Assembly: GCA_934168245.1 (NCBI GenBank)
Contig: CAKPMY010000004.1
Span: 1 to 64,000, forward strand
DNA length: 64,000 nucleotides
Source: an uncultured Bacilli bacterium
GTDB taxonomy: Bacteria; Bacillota_I; Bacilli_A; RF39; UBA660
Reading direction: 5' to 3'
The notes beneath the pieces were generated by a model. That model saw only the letters and a list, made by a program, of their open reading frames with translations, ran no database searches and was not told where the DNA came from. This document shows positions 18,043 to 25,576 of this stretch, piece by piece (position 1 is the first letter of the stretch; every line of letters begins with the position of its first letter). A program made the translations under genes and the position numbers.

Positions 18043-18930
18043 TTATTTGAAGTATGTTTGGTAGATGAAGTAAACAGCAGCTACTATACAGACGATTACT
18101 AGTAGTATTAAGATTATTTTTAATGGCACCGGTAGAGATTTTTCTTTAAATTCGTCATCCATTTCAAAATCTTTGTCAGATAAATCCATGCTCCTAGTAT
18201 AAAAATCACTGTCTGCTTCTTTTAAGTTACTATCTTTTTCTTCTATTATTTCTTGATCCAATTTATTTACTTGTTCAATTTGTTCTTTATTTAGTATTTC
18301 TCTAGAAAGGCCAAGATTAGTGCTGGTATTATCTTCTTTTTGCCTTTCTACTTTGTCTAAAATGCTTGTTGCCATTAGGTCGCTAAGTAAATTGACGCCA
18401 GTTGCTTGGTCTATTTCTCCGGCTAGAGTCTTAGAAGTAATGGTATTTATTAATTCTTTGATGTCATCGTCGTCGGCTCTATATACACGATTTAGTTTTT
18501 CTTGACGATACTTTTCTAATTCTTCAGGATTTAGACTGGTAACGATATTGTAGTTGCTATTTTTTAAGCGGCGTTTTTCTTCCTTATCATCATCCGTCCT
18601 TCTGTTTTTACGTGCTTCCTCTAGAACCCTATTTACGTCGTAGACTCTATTTTCACGAGTTTGATATAAATAGTTAAAGTCATCTAGTTCTTTTTTTACC
18701 TTTGGAACTTTGATATTTTGCCTGAACTCTTTCATTTGATGGTAGCCTTCCCTAGTGTTGGTTATTTTGGCAGCATTATCTAAGTCAATGGCATTAGCAT
18801 TAGTTACATCGGTTAAGTTAGTAAATCTCGTATTACTACCGATATTTTGATATAATTCCTGATTTCTATTTGAACGACTATAGGTCTTTTCATCACCTTT
18901 ATCTCTATAACGATCCATTCTACTTGACAT
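18043..18930 (-). CDS. Tail-anchored charged membrane protein of unknown function
   Basis: The 295-residue product is highly charged and mostly disordered or helical for its first 265 residues, with one C-terminal membrane helix (VPLKIILILLVIVCIVAAVYF). This is a tail-anchor or single-pass topology with the bulk in the cytoplasm. I see no known domain. The ATG at 18930 is preferred to a GTG 9 bases upstream, because the GTG lies inside the AGAAGGTGAT binding site. It is the first gene of a three-gene cluster with the small membrane protein and the transglutaminase-like protein. Confidence 0.65.
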   Translation of the reverse strand: MSSRMDRYRDKGDEKTYSRSNRNQELYQNIGSNTRFTNLTDVTNANAIDLDNAAKITNTREGYHQMKEFRQNIKVPKVKKELDDFNYLYQTRENRVYDVNRVLEEARKNRRTDDDKEEKRRLKNSNYNIVTSLNPEELEKYRQEKLNRVYRADDDDIKELINTITSKTLAGEIDQATGVNLLSDLMATSILDKVERQKEDNTSTNLGLSREILNKEQIEQVNKLDQEIIEEKDSNLKEADSDFYTRSMDLSDKDFEMDDEFKEKSLPVPLKIILILLVIVCIVAAVYFIYQTYFK

Positions 18931-19048
18931 ACTAATCACCTTCTACTATAGATTAGTTTATCATAAGTTAAATAAAAACAAAAGTAGTAATTATTTCTTT
19001 ACGTAAAAGATTATTTTGGTTATAATACTTTTTAAGGAGGATATAAAA

Positions 19049-19240
19049 ATGAAAGTAAAAGTTAATGAAGATGCTTGTATTGGATGCGGTGCTTGTTGTG
19101 CTATCGCTGATACTGTTTTTGAGATTGGTGATTCTGGTTTATCAGAAGTAAAAAAAGATGAAATACAGGAAGACGAAAAACAAGCAGTTAGAGATGCGAG
19201 TGAGGCTTGCCCTACAGGAGCAATAGAAGTTAAAGAATAA
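19049..19240 (+). CDS. fer: Ferredoxin, one [4Fe-4S] cluster
   Basis: The 63-residue protein carries CIGCGACC near residue 10 and the distal CPTGAIEV, giving the four cysteines of a monocluster Bacillus/Clostridium-type ferredoxin. It is a small acidic cytosolic electron carrier. The ATG at 19049 follows AAGGAGG at good spacing; a GTG upstream at 19016 lacks a binding site. It is transcribed alone, divergent from the 18043 gene. Confidence 0.92.
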   Translation: MKVKVNEDACIGCGACCAIADTVFEIGDSGLSEVKKDEIQEDEKQAVRDASEACPTGAIEVKE

Positions 19241-19261
19241 TTTATTTATTCTTTTTTGTTT

Positions 19262-19378
19262 GGATTTATTTAGTGTGGCTGGAGATTATGGTTTGAATTT
19301 ATTTAACCTGTTTAGGTAGTAATTATAGTTTGAATTTATTTAACTTGTTTAGTTAGTAATTATAGTTTATACTTATCA
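19262..19378. repeat. Tandem degenerate repeat of about 42 bases
   Basis: Between the ferredoxin and zinc-ribbon genes the pattern TTTGAATTTATTTAAC.TGTTTAG.TAGTAATTATAG occurs twice, with a partial third unit (ATAGTTTATACTTA). It resembles the other AT-rich intergenic repeats of this window in style but not clearly in sequence. Confidence 0.55.
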
Positions 19379-19394
19379 TAATGGTGGTGGTTTG

Positions 19395-19946
19395 ATGGCT
19401 TATCCTAAGAATTGTCCTAAGTGTGGAAGACCAATGCATAGTTTTTGGTGTTTACATTGTGGTTACATGGTAAATGGAGAAATTATTACTAAGGAAAGTA
19501 AAAATCCAAATGCTTCTGATTTAGAAATATATTTAGGAGAGAGATTTGATGTTGTTTGTTATAACGAAAATAAGTTATTTGTCTTTTTACTTGGACCGTT
19601 TTATTTTTGTTTTAATAAACTTGGCTGGTTAGGGATTTCTTGTGCAATAGTAGATTATTTACTGTATGCTTTGGCTTATTATTTTTTGGGAATTTCTTTT
19701 AAATTTTTATTAGTTTTTCTTTTTATAAGACTGGTATATGTGACCGTTGCAAATATGACTTATATGGCTGTAATGAGGAAGAAACTGGAAAAAGTAAGGG
19801 AGAAGAATCCTGATAATTGTTTAGAAATATTGAGAAAAGCAAGTGATAAGACTACAAGTTTAAGAGATTTAGTTGTTAGTGCATTAATTTTAGCGATTAT
19901 TTTTTTAGTGATGTTTATGCTGTTTAATAGACAAATATTTGCGTAA
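19395..19946 (+). CDS. Zinc-ribbon membrane protein
   Basis: The 183-residue protein starts with a zinc ribbon (CPKCGRP, then CLHCGYM about 14 residues later) and continues with about four membrane segments, the first around FLLGPFYFCFNKLGWLGI. The family DUF is not recognised. The ATG at 19395 is chosen because a GGTGGTGG site lies just before it. It is monocistronic with a terminator, convergent with rluB. Confidence 0.65.
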   Translation: MAYPKNCPKCGRPMHSFWCLHCGYMVNGEIITKESKNPNASDLEIYLGERFDVVCYNENKLFVFLLGPFYFCFNKLGWLGISCAIVDYLLYALAYYFLGISFKFLLVFLFIRLVYVTVANMTYMAVMRKKLEKVREKNPDNCLEILRKASDKTTSLRDLVVSALILAIIFLVMFMLFNRQIFA

Positions 19947-19994
19947 AAGAAAAACATGCTTTAGTTATTTAAAACATGTTTAGATATTTATAAA

Positions 19995-20020
19995 TTCTAC
20001 TTAGGTAGAGTTTTTTATTT
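19995..20020 (+). terminator. Terminator of the zinc-ribbon gene
   Basis: TCTAC-TTAG-GTAGA is followed by G and a T tract. It overlaps the end of the convergent rluB gene. Confidence 0.6.
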
Positions 20021-20737
20021 GTTTTCTTCTAGTCCGTAGACTCTTTTTACTTCTTTTGGAGTTAGTTTTCTAAATTTACCAGACTGAAGATTTTTTAGAT
20101 CGAAGAAACCTTCTTTTTCTCTTTTTAGTTTTACAACGTCAAAGCCTACAGCGGCAAACATCTTTTTAACTTGATGATTTTTTCCTTCACAGATTGTTAT
20201 TTGAACCATACAAGTATTTGTTTTTGGATCGAATTTTTTTAGTTTTACTCGTTTGGCTGCTACTGTGATGTTATCATCGATGGTTACGCCTTCTTTTAAG
20301 GCTTCGATTTGTTCTTTTTTAATTATACCTTTAAGTTTAGCCATGTAAACTTTTTCGATATTGTTGCTGGGATGCATTAAGATGTTAGCAAATTCGCCAT
20401 CGTTTGTGAGGATTAAGAGACCTGTTGTGTCGTAGTCTAATCTGCCAACTGGATAAATTCTTGCTGAAGTTGGAATTAGGTCTACTACAGTTTTACGAGA
20501 ACGATCATCTGAAGTTGTAGTTAATACTCCTCTTGGCTTGTTTAGAAGATAGTATTCTTTTACTTCTTTGGTAATTGGTTCATTATTAACTAAAATTTTA
20601 TCCTTATCGGATACTTTTGTACCTAGTTCAGTTACTACTTGTCCGTTTACTTTTACTTTTCCTCCTGTTATTAATTCTTCTGCTTTACGGCGAGAAGTTA
20701 AACCTGATGCCGCTATTACTTTTTGTAATCTTTCCAT
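20015..20737 (-). CDS. rluB: 23S rRNA pseudouridine synthase, RluB type
   Basis: This enzyme of the RsuA/RluB/E/F family isomerises a uridine in 23S rRNA (position 2605 in E. coli numbering). An S4 domain begins MERLQKVIAASGLTSRRKAEELI. Then follow LNKPRGVLTT and GRLDYDTTGLLILTNDG with the catalytic Asp, and VQITICEGKNHQVKKMF. The length of 240 residues is normal. The ATG giving MERLQK matches the usual start; an in-frame ATG 18 bases upstream is less likely. The gene appears single. Confidence 0.9.
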   Translation of the reverse strand: MERLQKVIAASGLTSRRKAEELITGGKVKVNGQVVTELGTKVSDKDKILVNNEPITKEVKEYYLLNKPRGVLTTTSDDRSRKTVVDLIPTSARIYPVGRLDYDTTGLLILTNDGEFANILMHPSNNIEKVYMAKLKGIIKKEQIEALKEGVTIDDNITVAAKRVKLKKFDPKTNTCMVQITICEGKNHQVKKMFAAVGFDVVKLKREKEGFFDLKNLQSGKFRKLTPKEVKRVYGLEENK

Positions 20738-21028
20738 TAGTATCACATTAATCAATCTTATAAAAATAGCAATTGCTTTTTTTGATTGATCCCTTTCTGT
20801 ATATATTTTTCTGTTTATATTTATATATTTTTTTATTTATATACTACATATTTTTATTATACAATAAATTTGGTTGCTTGACTATTATATCAAAGTTTTA
20901 TTTTTTAGCAAGAATATTTTATTAATTGAATTGTTGGTACTTCATTATTTATAATTTTTTTCTAAATGCAAGCCAATTATTGAACACAATTTGTATTTTT
21001 CCATAAATTATTATAAGGAGGGACTTTT
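20738..21028. other. AT-rich intergenic region
   Basis: This divergent spacer between rluB and the small Tyr-rich gene is very AT-rich with many T and TATAT runs. Apart from the AAGGAGGG site just before 21029, no gene or convincing structured element is seen in it. Confidence 0.5.
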
Positions 21029-21292
21029 ATGAATTCTTATAGAAATGTTTCTTATGGTATGAATAATAAGAATTATCCTACTTATGCTTACAATAGTAAT
21101 GGTGAAAGATTCTTTTGGGCACCTTTTGTAGTTGGTGGACTTGCTGGTACAGCACTTGGATATGGTATTGCTAATAACAATCAAATAAATAATATGAATC
21201 CTAATAAAGTATATCCATATTATCCAGTATATCCAGTACCTTATTACCCATATGGTTACAATAGTTTTAGTAATAACTACTACTATCAATAA
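21029..21292 (+). CDS. Small Tyr/Asn-rich protein with Gly-rich hydrophobic segment
   Basis: The 87-residue protein is not recognised as a named family. It has an Asn/Tyr-rich start, a central Gly-rich hydrophobic segment (FFWAPFVVGGLAGTALGYGIA) and a Pro/Tyr tail (YPYYPVYPVPYYPYGY). This composition recalls small coat or surface proteins of Firmicutes, but that link is only inference. It has an AAGGAGGG site and its own terminator, so it is a real monocistronic gene. Confidence 0.7.
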   Translation: MNSYRNVSYGMNNKNYPTYAYNSNGERFFWAPFVVGGLAGTALGYGIANNNQINNMNPNKVYPYYPVYPVPYYPYGYNSFSNNYYYQ

Positions 21293-21310
21293 AGTCGAAA
21301 GACTTTTTTT
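21291..21310 (+). terminator. Terminator of the Tyr-rich gene
   Basis: AAAGTC-GAAA-GACTTT with a stable GNRA-like tetraloop is followed by further Ts. Confidence 0.8.
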
Positions 21311-21335
21311 CTTTAGGTGAGGCTTTTTTTCGAGT

Positions 21336-21364
21336 TTTACTTGTAAGTGTTGACTTATTATGCT
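21336..21364 (+). promoter_or_regulatory. Promoter of antisense RNA copy 1
   Basis: TTTACT and TATGCT are separated by 17 bases, placing the predicted start near 21371, at the first conserved base of the repeated RNA. The -10 element is also conserved before copy 2 (TATGTT). Confidence 0.5.
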
Positions 21365-21369
21365 AATAT

Positions 21370-21456
21370 TTAGATAGGAAGCATTTAGTTAACTAAATGT
21401 CTACCTATTGTTTTGGTGACATTTAATTCTTACGAATTAAGTGCCTTTTTTTATTA
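21370..21456 (+). ncRNA. Candidate antitoxin RNA, copy 1 (antisense to toxin mRNA 3' end)
   Basis: This roughly 85-base element has a palindromic hairpin (CATTTAGTTAACTAAATG) and a second strong hairpin (ATTTAATTC-TTAC-GAATTAAGT) followed by seven Ts, a complete small-RNA terminator. It is repeated nearly identically at 21672-21760 and lies opposite the last codons and 3' untranslated region of the hydrophobic peptide gene at 21437-21535. That makes it fully complementary to the 3' end of the peptide mRNA, as expected for a type I antitoxin. Confidence 0.65.
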
Positions 21457-21535
21457 CAAGGATCAAAATTATGATTAGTAATAAAATGATAGAAAGAGAG
21501 TGTAAAAACTTTATAATGAAAGTCTTTGTTTTCAT
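21437..21535 (-). CDS. Candidate type I toxin peptide (32 residues, hydrophobic)
   Basis: On the minus strand an AAAGGAGG site stands 9 bases before an ATG that opens a 32-residue frame. Its product begins MKTKTFIIKF and contains one membrane helix made almost only of Ile, Leu and Val, with a short basic tail (KKGT). Size, basic ends and hydrophobicity match Fst/TxpA/Ldr-like type I toxins that insert in the membrane, though I cannot assign a named family. The last codons lie inside the terminator hairpin of antisense RNA copy 1. The mRNA leader repeats the antisense RNA's own 5' motif (TAGGAAGC...GTCTACCT). Confidence 0.65.
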   Translation of the reverse strand: MKTKTFIIKFLHSLSIILLLIIILILVIKKGT

Positions 21536-21597
21536 TCTTATCAACCTCCTTTTTATTATTAGAGGTAGACACTTAATAACTATTGCTTCCTATATAT

Positions 21598-21603
21598 ATT
21601 GTA
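21598..21603 (-). promoter_or_regulatory. Probable -10 element of the toxin mRNA
   Basis: TACAAT on the minus strand lies just before the TATATAGGAAGC leader of the toxin transcript. The matching -35 is weak (TTACGG at 19 bases), as is often the case for toxin promoters. Confidence 0.35.
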
Positions 21604-21671
21604 TTGACTTTTCATAAGTTTTCCGTAACTTTTTTATATTTTTATTGTATATTAAAATAGATTTATGTTAT

Positions 21672-21760
21672 TATTTAGGTAGGAAGCATTTAGTTAACTA
21701 AATGTCTACCTATTGTGTGGATGACATTTAATTCTTACGAATTAAGTGCCTTTTTTATTT
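21672..21760 (+). ncRNA. Antitoxin-like RNA, copy 2
   Basis: This element differs from copy 1 at only a few positions and keeps the perfect 7-bp TAGGTAG/CTACCTA closing stem, the palindromic hairpin and the terminator. It is transcribed away from the toxin promoter. No intact toxin faces it, although the opposite strand still ends in the same NKKGT-stop codons. It is therefore either a spare antitoxin or the remains of a second toxin cassette. Confidence 0.6.
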
Positions 21761-21832
21761 TGGAGGATGTTGTCTATTGTAAAATTACTAGAGAGATGAT
21801 AAAATACATTACTTGTAAGTGAGAGTGTTATT

Positions 21833-22495
21833 GTGCAAAGATATGAAAATAAAAGTATTTGTAGTTCATGTGGCGGTGTTTGTTGCAAGAAATCTGGCTG
21901 TGACTACTATGTTAGTGATTTTCCTAGTATTACTAAGGGTGAAATATTGAAAGCATTAGAGACAGGAAATATATCGATTGTTGCCGGAATTGATATTCAA
22001 AAAATTAATAATAAATTAGTTGCTTCCCCTATTCTATATTTAAGGGCTAGAAATAAAGATAGAGATATAATCGATTTATTTTCTATGAAAAGAGAATGTT
22101 CTATGTTGACTGAGACTGGGTGTTCATATGATTTAGAACATAGACCGGCAGGTGGGGCTAATCTTATTCCTAAAAAAAGTATTTTGGGGATATATGAATG
22201 TAAGCCATCTGTTAATCATCTAGAAGAATTAGAAAAATGGTTACCCTATCAGAGTTTGCTTGGAAGAATAGTTAAACGCTATACTGGTAAAAGTGTTAAC
22301 GAAGTTTTTAGAGAAGATGTAGAACGAGTATTTTATGAAGTAATGACTGAACAATTTGAAGGTGTTTCAGAATTGGAGATATATGATATTGGTCAGACTC
22401 TTCCACAACTTGCTGAATGTTTTCCAGTAGAACTTAATAATGCTAGAGAAAAATATAAAAAATCCCATAAAGTATATAAAAAAAATAGAGATTAG
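21833..22495 (+). CDS. Cysteine-cluster protein, YkgJ/Fli-B-like
   Basis: The 220-residue cytosolic protein starts with a dense cysteine cluster (CSSCGGVCCKKSGCDYY) and has further cysteines in ECSMLTETGCSYD and YECKP. This spacing resembles YkgJ-type zinc or iron-sulfur binding proteins. The actual reaction is unknown. The GTG start at 21833 has only a weak GAGAGTG site. It follows antisense RNA copy 2 and ends in a terminator shared with the convergent histidine kinase gene. Confidence 0.65.
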   Translation: MQRYENKSICSSCGGVCCKKSGCDYYVSDFPSITKGEILKALETGNISIVAGIDIQKINNKLVASPILYLRARNKDRDIIDLFSMKRECSMLTETGCSYDLEHRPAGGANLIPKKSILGIYECKPSVNHLEELEKWLPYQSLLGRIVKRYTGKSVNEVFREDVERVFYEVMTEQFEGVSELEIYDIGQTLPQLAECFPVELNNAREKYKKSHKVYKKNRD

Positions 22496-22540
22496 TTTTG
22501 AAGGTGATATTTAGTCACTTTCCTTACTAATCTCTTTTTA
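22487..22540. terminator. Bidirectional terminator between convergent genes
   Basis: AGAGATTAG (22487-22495) pairs with CTAATCTCT (22527-22535), with an inner GGTGA/TCACT pairing. The T run on the plus strand and A run before the stem on the other side let it serve both genes. Confidence 0.65.
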
Positions 22541-23776
22541 ATTATTTGGTAGTGTTATAGTTACAGTTGTACCTTTATCTTTTTGAGATTTATAAGTCAT
22601 GGTACCATTATGCATTTCTATTATTTCTTTAGATAGAACTACACCTAAGCCATTACCATTTGCTTTAGTAGTATAAAATATTTCCGTTATTCTATCCAAT
22701 GTGTTTTTATCCATACCTATTCCATTGTCTTTAATTATTATCTTTATGTTGTTTAAGGACTTTTTTGCTTCTACTTGAACATTTAATGGCTCATTTTCTT
22801 TTCTTGCTTCTAGAGCATTTTTTAAGATATTTACAAAGACTTGTTTCATTCTTAGATAATCTAGACTTAAATAGATATCTTGTTTTATATTTAAGTAGAT
22901 ATTAGCATCATACTTTTTAAATAGCGGATTTAGAATAATTATTATTTCTTCTAATAATACTTGTAAATCTACTTCTTCTTTGTTTAGTTCTTTTAATTTT
23001 CCGAGAGATGAAAAATCATTTATTACCGATAGAGAACGTTCTATTTCACTAGAAATAATGGGTATATATTTAGGGGCTTTTTGATAACCATTCTTATCAA
23101 TTATTTCTAAGTAACCTTTACATACAGAAATAGGATTTTTCAACTCGTGTGTTAGTTTAGATAAAGATTCAAATAATAATTTATCTTTTTTAGATTCTTT
23201 CATAATACTATAGAGATTAGTAATGTCTTCACCTTTTTCAAACAAGAATAAACTGGCATAGATGAAAATTATAAATATTAATGATGTTACAAGGAGGTAT
23301 AGTATATTACTTATAATAGAGCCATTAGGATTAATTATATAAAATATTATGAAAGAGACCATAAATAGTTTTATTGATATAAAGATATTTATAAAGTTTG
23401 AGGATTTTGTTTTATACTTTGAAGTGTATAGATATATTATAAAATATAAGAAATATTCTAAGGCTAAAATAATTAAGGGAATACTTATGTAGATACTATA
23501 AAAGAAAATAATAGTTATAGAGAGAGTTATTATAGTTGGTATTTTTCCTTTTAAGTATGCAAGTAGTAAAGGAATATTATAAAAAAGAAGAATATAGATA
23601 GATTTATCATTAATATACCTAATTATTAAGAATAAGGCGGATATTAGAGAAATATCTAATAAAATGTTTTGTTCTTTCTTGTCCATGTTACTTAGATGAG
23701 TTATATAGATTAAGTAGCAAGTTATAGGGAAAAATAAAAATACGAATAATAAAATTACATTTTCAAATATTGGCAT
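22538..23776 (-). CDS. Orphan sensor histidine kinase with polytopic membrane sensor
   Basis: The 412-residue kinase has about six N-terminal membrane segments (to about 185), no large extracellular loop, then the dimerisation helix with HELKNPISVCKGYLE (phospho-accepting His), N box NILKNALEA, DNGIGMD and GNGLGVVLSKEI. HELKNP and the multi-pass sensor recall sporulation kinases such as KinB, but this is an inference from layout and from the sporulation genes nearby. No response regulator is adjacent. The ATG follows AAGAGGTG. Confidence 0.9.
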   Translation of the reverse strand: MPIFENVILLFVFLFFPITCYLIYITHLSNMDKKEQNILLDISLISALFLIIRYINDKSIYILLFYNIPLLLAYLKGKIPTIITLSITIIFFYSIYISIPLIILALEYFLYFIIYLYTSKYKTKSSNFINIFISIKLFMVSFIIFYIINPNGSIISNILYLLVTSLIFIIFIYASLFLFEKGEDITNLYSIMKESKKDKLLFESLSKLTHELKNPISVCKGYLEIIDKNGYQKAPKYIPIISSEIERSLSVINDFSSLGKLKELNKEEVDLQVLLEEIIIILNPLFKKYDANIYLNIKQDIYLSLDYLRMKQVFVNILKNALEARKENEPLNVQVEAKKSLNNIKIIIKDNGIGMDKNTLDRITEIFYTTKANGNGLGVVLSKEIIEMHNGTMTYKSQKDKGTTVTITLPNN

Positions 23777-23854
23777 AAGTACACCTCTTAGTTTGAATTA
23801 TATAATTTTAATATGTCGTATTTTGTCGAAATATGAAGAAAATGACAAATTTTG

Positions 23855-24160
23855 TCATTTTATTTCGTCTATGTACTTTTTTAATTGTTTAGATTCAGGA
23901 CCTAAAATTATTTTTAATTGATTGTCTATTTCAACTATTCCTTTAGCGCCTAGTTTTTGAATGCCTTCTTTATTGGCTTTACTGACATCTTTTAAAGTAA
24001 CTTTAAATCTAGATAAATTAATCTCAGTATCAATAATATTTTCTTTACCACCTAGATATTCAACTAATTTATTGAAGTCTAGTCCGGCATCTTTCTTATT
24101 AGCCTTTAGGAGTGCTAATAGAATAACAATTAATACGAGTGCTATTATAACATATTCCAT
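23855..24160 (-). CDS. Membrane-anchored PTS EIIB-like protein without the phosphorylated cysteine
   Basis: The 101-residue protein has an N-terminal membrane helix (YVIIALVLIVILLALLK) followed by a domain like glucose-family EIIB: LVEYLGGKENIID, then LSRFKVTLKD and LGAKGIVEIDNQLKIILGPESKQLK. In true EIIB the CITRLR motif carries the phosphorylated Cys; here that position is Asn48 (EINLSRF). It cannot therefore carry phosphate in the usual way and is probably a sensor, scaffold or unrelated binding protein. The ATG at 24160 follows GGTGAT. Confidence 0.75.
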   Translation of the reverse strand: MEYVIIALVLIVILLALLKANKKDAGLDFNKLVEYLGGKENIIDTEINLSRFKVTLKDVSKANKEGIQKLGAKGIVEIDNQLKIILGPESKQLKKYIDEIK

Positions 24161-24307
24161 TTTTATCACCATATTAATTATATAATAAGAGAAGAAAAAA
24201 ATAAAGATATTTTAGTTAATACTACATATAATTATATAGGTATTTATAAACACCAAATATAAGTTTTTGAATACTTTATATTAGAAATAGATAAAGAGGT
24301 GGGGACT

Positions 24308-24691
24308 ATGACTACTAATCGTTGTATTAAGAATTTGCTGAAACTAATTGCTCTACTACAAGATAATTCTCTTGATGAGTGTTGTGTAGAGGAAGGTTGC
24401 ACTAAGCCTTTTTTAGGACCTACTATTAATTGTATTTGTTATAATACTAGAGTTATTACTTTATATAATAAGAAAGGTACTATATTAAGTGCTAATTATA
24501 TGGATAGTAGTAATGTTATGCAGACTAGTACATTATTTAGAGTTCATAAAGTAGATGATGATTGTGTTACACTTAGGGTTTTATATAAAGATGGGGATAA
24601 TTATGTTGCTAGTGGTAGTTTTATCAATGTTAATTTAGGTTGTATTTGTGCAATTCAATGTATAGAAGATGCTGTTGTTTCTAATTTATAG
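24308..24691 (+). CDS. Spore coat protein, CotZ/CotY/ExsY family (first copy)
   Basis: This 127-residue Cys-rich protein resembles CotZ/ExsY proteins that self-assemble into the outermost coat or exosporium crust through disulfides. Visible are a Cys-rich N-terminus (DECCVEEGCTKPFLGP), ITLYNKKGT, TLFRVHKVDDDCVTLRVLY, and the family-typical ending VNLGCICAIQC. The start at 24308 is an ATG; a GTG 9 bases upstream falls within the AGAGGTGG binding site. It forms a tandem with the next gene, 18 bases on. Confidence 0.85.
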   Translation: MTTNRCIKNLLKLIALLQDNSLDECCVEEGCTKPFLGPTINCICYNTRVITLYNKKGTILSANYMDSSNVMQTSTLFRVHKVDDDCVTLRVLYKDGDNYVASGSFINVNLGCICAIQCIEDAVVSNL

Positions 24692-24709
24692 AAAGGAGGA
24701 GTTGTGAAT

Positions 24710-25111
24710 ATGGGTTGTGAAGATAAGAATCGTACTTGTTGTTTAGCAGATGTATTAAGAAAAATATTAGTACTTCAAAAACAAGATTTCGATAATGAAA
24801 GTTATTCTGGTTGTGATAAACCATTTTTAGGACCAGTATGTACTAGTATTTGCTATAATACTAGACCAATTACTTTATATAATTGTTGTACTGGTACTCA
24901 ATGGAGTTTTCCTTATACATTAAATGGAGAAAGTAGACAATCAACTATATTTAGAATTGAAGCATTAGATGATTGCTGCTGTACATGTAGAATTTTATAT
25001 CCTAATAGTACTAATGATGGGTATGTAAGTACTAATCAATTCTTTACATTAGATTTAGGTTGTGTTGGTGCATTACAATGTTTAGCAGATACTTATGTAG
25101 AATTATGCTAA
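24710..25111 (+). CDS. Spore coat protein, CotZ/CotY/ExsY family (second copy)
   Basis: A 133-residue paralogue of the preceding gene, with GCDKPFLGPVCTSICYNTRPITLYNC, STIFRIEALDDCCCTCRILYP and LDLGCVGALQC. More cysteines than the first copy suggest heavier cross-linking. The ATG at 24710 is taken as the start after AAAGGAGGAG; an in-frame GTG at 24704 is also possible. The pair is probably cotranscribed late in sporulation, but no sigma-K-type promoter could be identified with confidence. Confidence 0.85.
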   Translation: MGCEDKNRTCCLADVLRKILVLQKQDFDNESYSGCDKPFLGPVCTSICYNTRPITLYNCCTGTQWSFPYTLNGESRQSTIFRIEALDDCCCTCRILYPNSTNDGYVSTNQFFTLDLGCVGALQCLADTYVELC

Positions 25112-25128
25112 GTAGAAAATGGCAATAA

Positions 25129-25180
25129 AAAAAGATTGTTAGTGACAAGATTATATTCTGAAGTCATAACAATCTTTTTA
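25129..25180 (+). terminator. Terminator of the coat-protein pair
   Basis: AAAGATTGTT and AACAATCTTT form a 10-bp stem with an extended loop, followed by TTT. It overlaps the end of the convergent 25178 gene. Confidence 0.65.
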
Positions 25181-25477
25181 GTTTATTTGGAAATCTATTA
25201 TGTCTGATATAGGAATGATGTCGTTATCTAGGGTGACTAAATTAGTAGCAGTTTTAGCAATTAGACTGGTGTTATAAGTGTGAGTGGTAGTTTTTATAGT
25301 TACGGGTATGTTGTATGAATAACCGTAGCCGGAAAAGACTTGATCTATTTTAGAGAGAATGGTTGGAATACCTTGATGGGGATCTAGAGATGATTCTTCT
25401 TTTAAGTAGCAGACAGTTTTATTATTGTTAATTTTTTTTGTAATTTCATTTTGATAAATTTTAGGTAGTTTTTTCAT
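25178..25477 (-). CDS. Small hypothetical protein convergent with coat genes
   Basis: I do not recognise this 99-residue protein. It is soluble, with a short N-terminal helix and a beta-rich remainder (PVTIKTTTHTYNTSLIAKTATN). Its AAAAGGAG site is good. The location next to the CotZ pair makes a sporulation role possible but is the only hint. Confidence 0.55.
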   Translation of the reverse strand: MKKLPKIYQNEITKKINNNKTVCYLKEESSLDPHQGIPTILSKIDQVFSGYGYSYNIPVTIKTTTHTYNTSLIAKTATNLVTLDNDIIPISDIIDFQIN

Positions 25478-25576
25478 AAAATATTCTCCTTTTATTTATT
25501 CTTCTTTATATTTTATGAAATAAAAAAATAAAAATTGATAGATTTTAACATAATAGACATAATATAAATAGATAGA

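Noticed and set aside
21011..21289. Minus-strand frame rich in Ile and Tyr opposite the small Tyr-rich gene
   Set aside because: It lies antisense to a gene with a proper ribosome site and terminator, and has none itself.
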